NCBI RefSeq assembly: GCF_048773025.1
Contig: NC_133548.1
Coordinates: forward strand, 22,159,501 to 22,223,500
Source: Camelus bactrianus
Lineage: Eukaryota; Chordata; Mammalia; Artiodactyla; Camelidae
Length of the DNA: 64,000 nt
Direction of reading: 5' to 3'
The notes beneath the pieces were generated by a model. The model was given only the letters and a program-made list of their open reading frames with translations, had not been told where the DNA came from and made no database searches. Positions 64,000 through 64,000 of this stretch are shown here, piece by piece (positions within the stretch are counted from its first letter, which is position 1; the number at the start of each line of letters is the position of its first letter). The position numbers and the translations under genes are program-made.

Positions 64000-64000
64000 C

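Overview
This window is mammalian nuclear DNA covering the RAG locus. It holds the complete single-exon coding region of RAG2 on the + strand (46542-48125). The 3' two thirds of RAG1 lie on the - strand (61840-63999, running off the right edge). Parts of the third gene of the locus, IFTAP (C11orf74/NWC), lie on the - strand to the left of RAG2. RAG1 and RAG2 converge, with about 13.7 kb between their stop codons, as in other jawed vertebrates. The repeats point to a camelid: a tRNA-Ala-headed SINE of the Vic-1 type (54101-54252) and several very similar, recent L1 3' ends of a non-ruminant artiodactyl type. The species call is inferred from repeats; the gene calls rest on direct protein similarity.

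Layout. Positions 1 to about 46 kb are IFTAP introns with four supportable exons: 3991-4057, 6752-6906, 27704-27859 and a non-coding first exon ending at 46076. There is also a possible 72-nt in-frame cassette exon at 5423-5494. The last IFTAP exons lie beyond the left edge. These introns contain many old MIR, L2, MER5 and L1M fragments, several recent L1 3' ends and a few fossil LTRs. A CpG-rich promoter with ZNF143-type sites sits at 45830-46285. RAG2's coding exon begins with a splice acceptor at 46513, so RAG2 has an upstream exon outside the coding exon. Its promoter is placed tentatively at 42240-42600, which makes RAG2 and IFTAP interlocked on opposite strands. From 48.1 to 61.8 kb lie the RAG2 3' end, a 300-bp polypurine array, L2, L1 and LTR fossils, the Vic-1 SINE and the probable 3.3-kb RAG1 3' UTR.

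Functionally, RAG1 (catalytic DDE recombinase) and RAG2 (Kelch plus PHD cofactor) form the V(D)J recombinase of developing lymphocytes. All catalytic and zinc-binding residues that I could check are present. IFTAP is a small protein associated with intraflagellar transport, with no mechanistic link to recombination beyond its shared regulatory domain.

I found no undescribed multi-gene system. The observations most worth a second look are an L1 insertion that carries about 255 bp of transduced 3' flank between matching target-site duplications, the possible IFTAP cassette exon, an inverted repeat in IFTAP intron 1, an L1 insertion whose empty site is preserved in a local duplicate, and candidate positions for the RAG2 promoter and the distal lymphoid enhancer.
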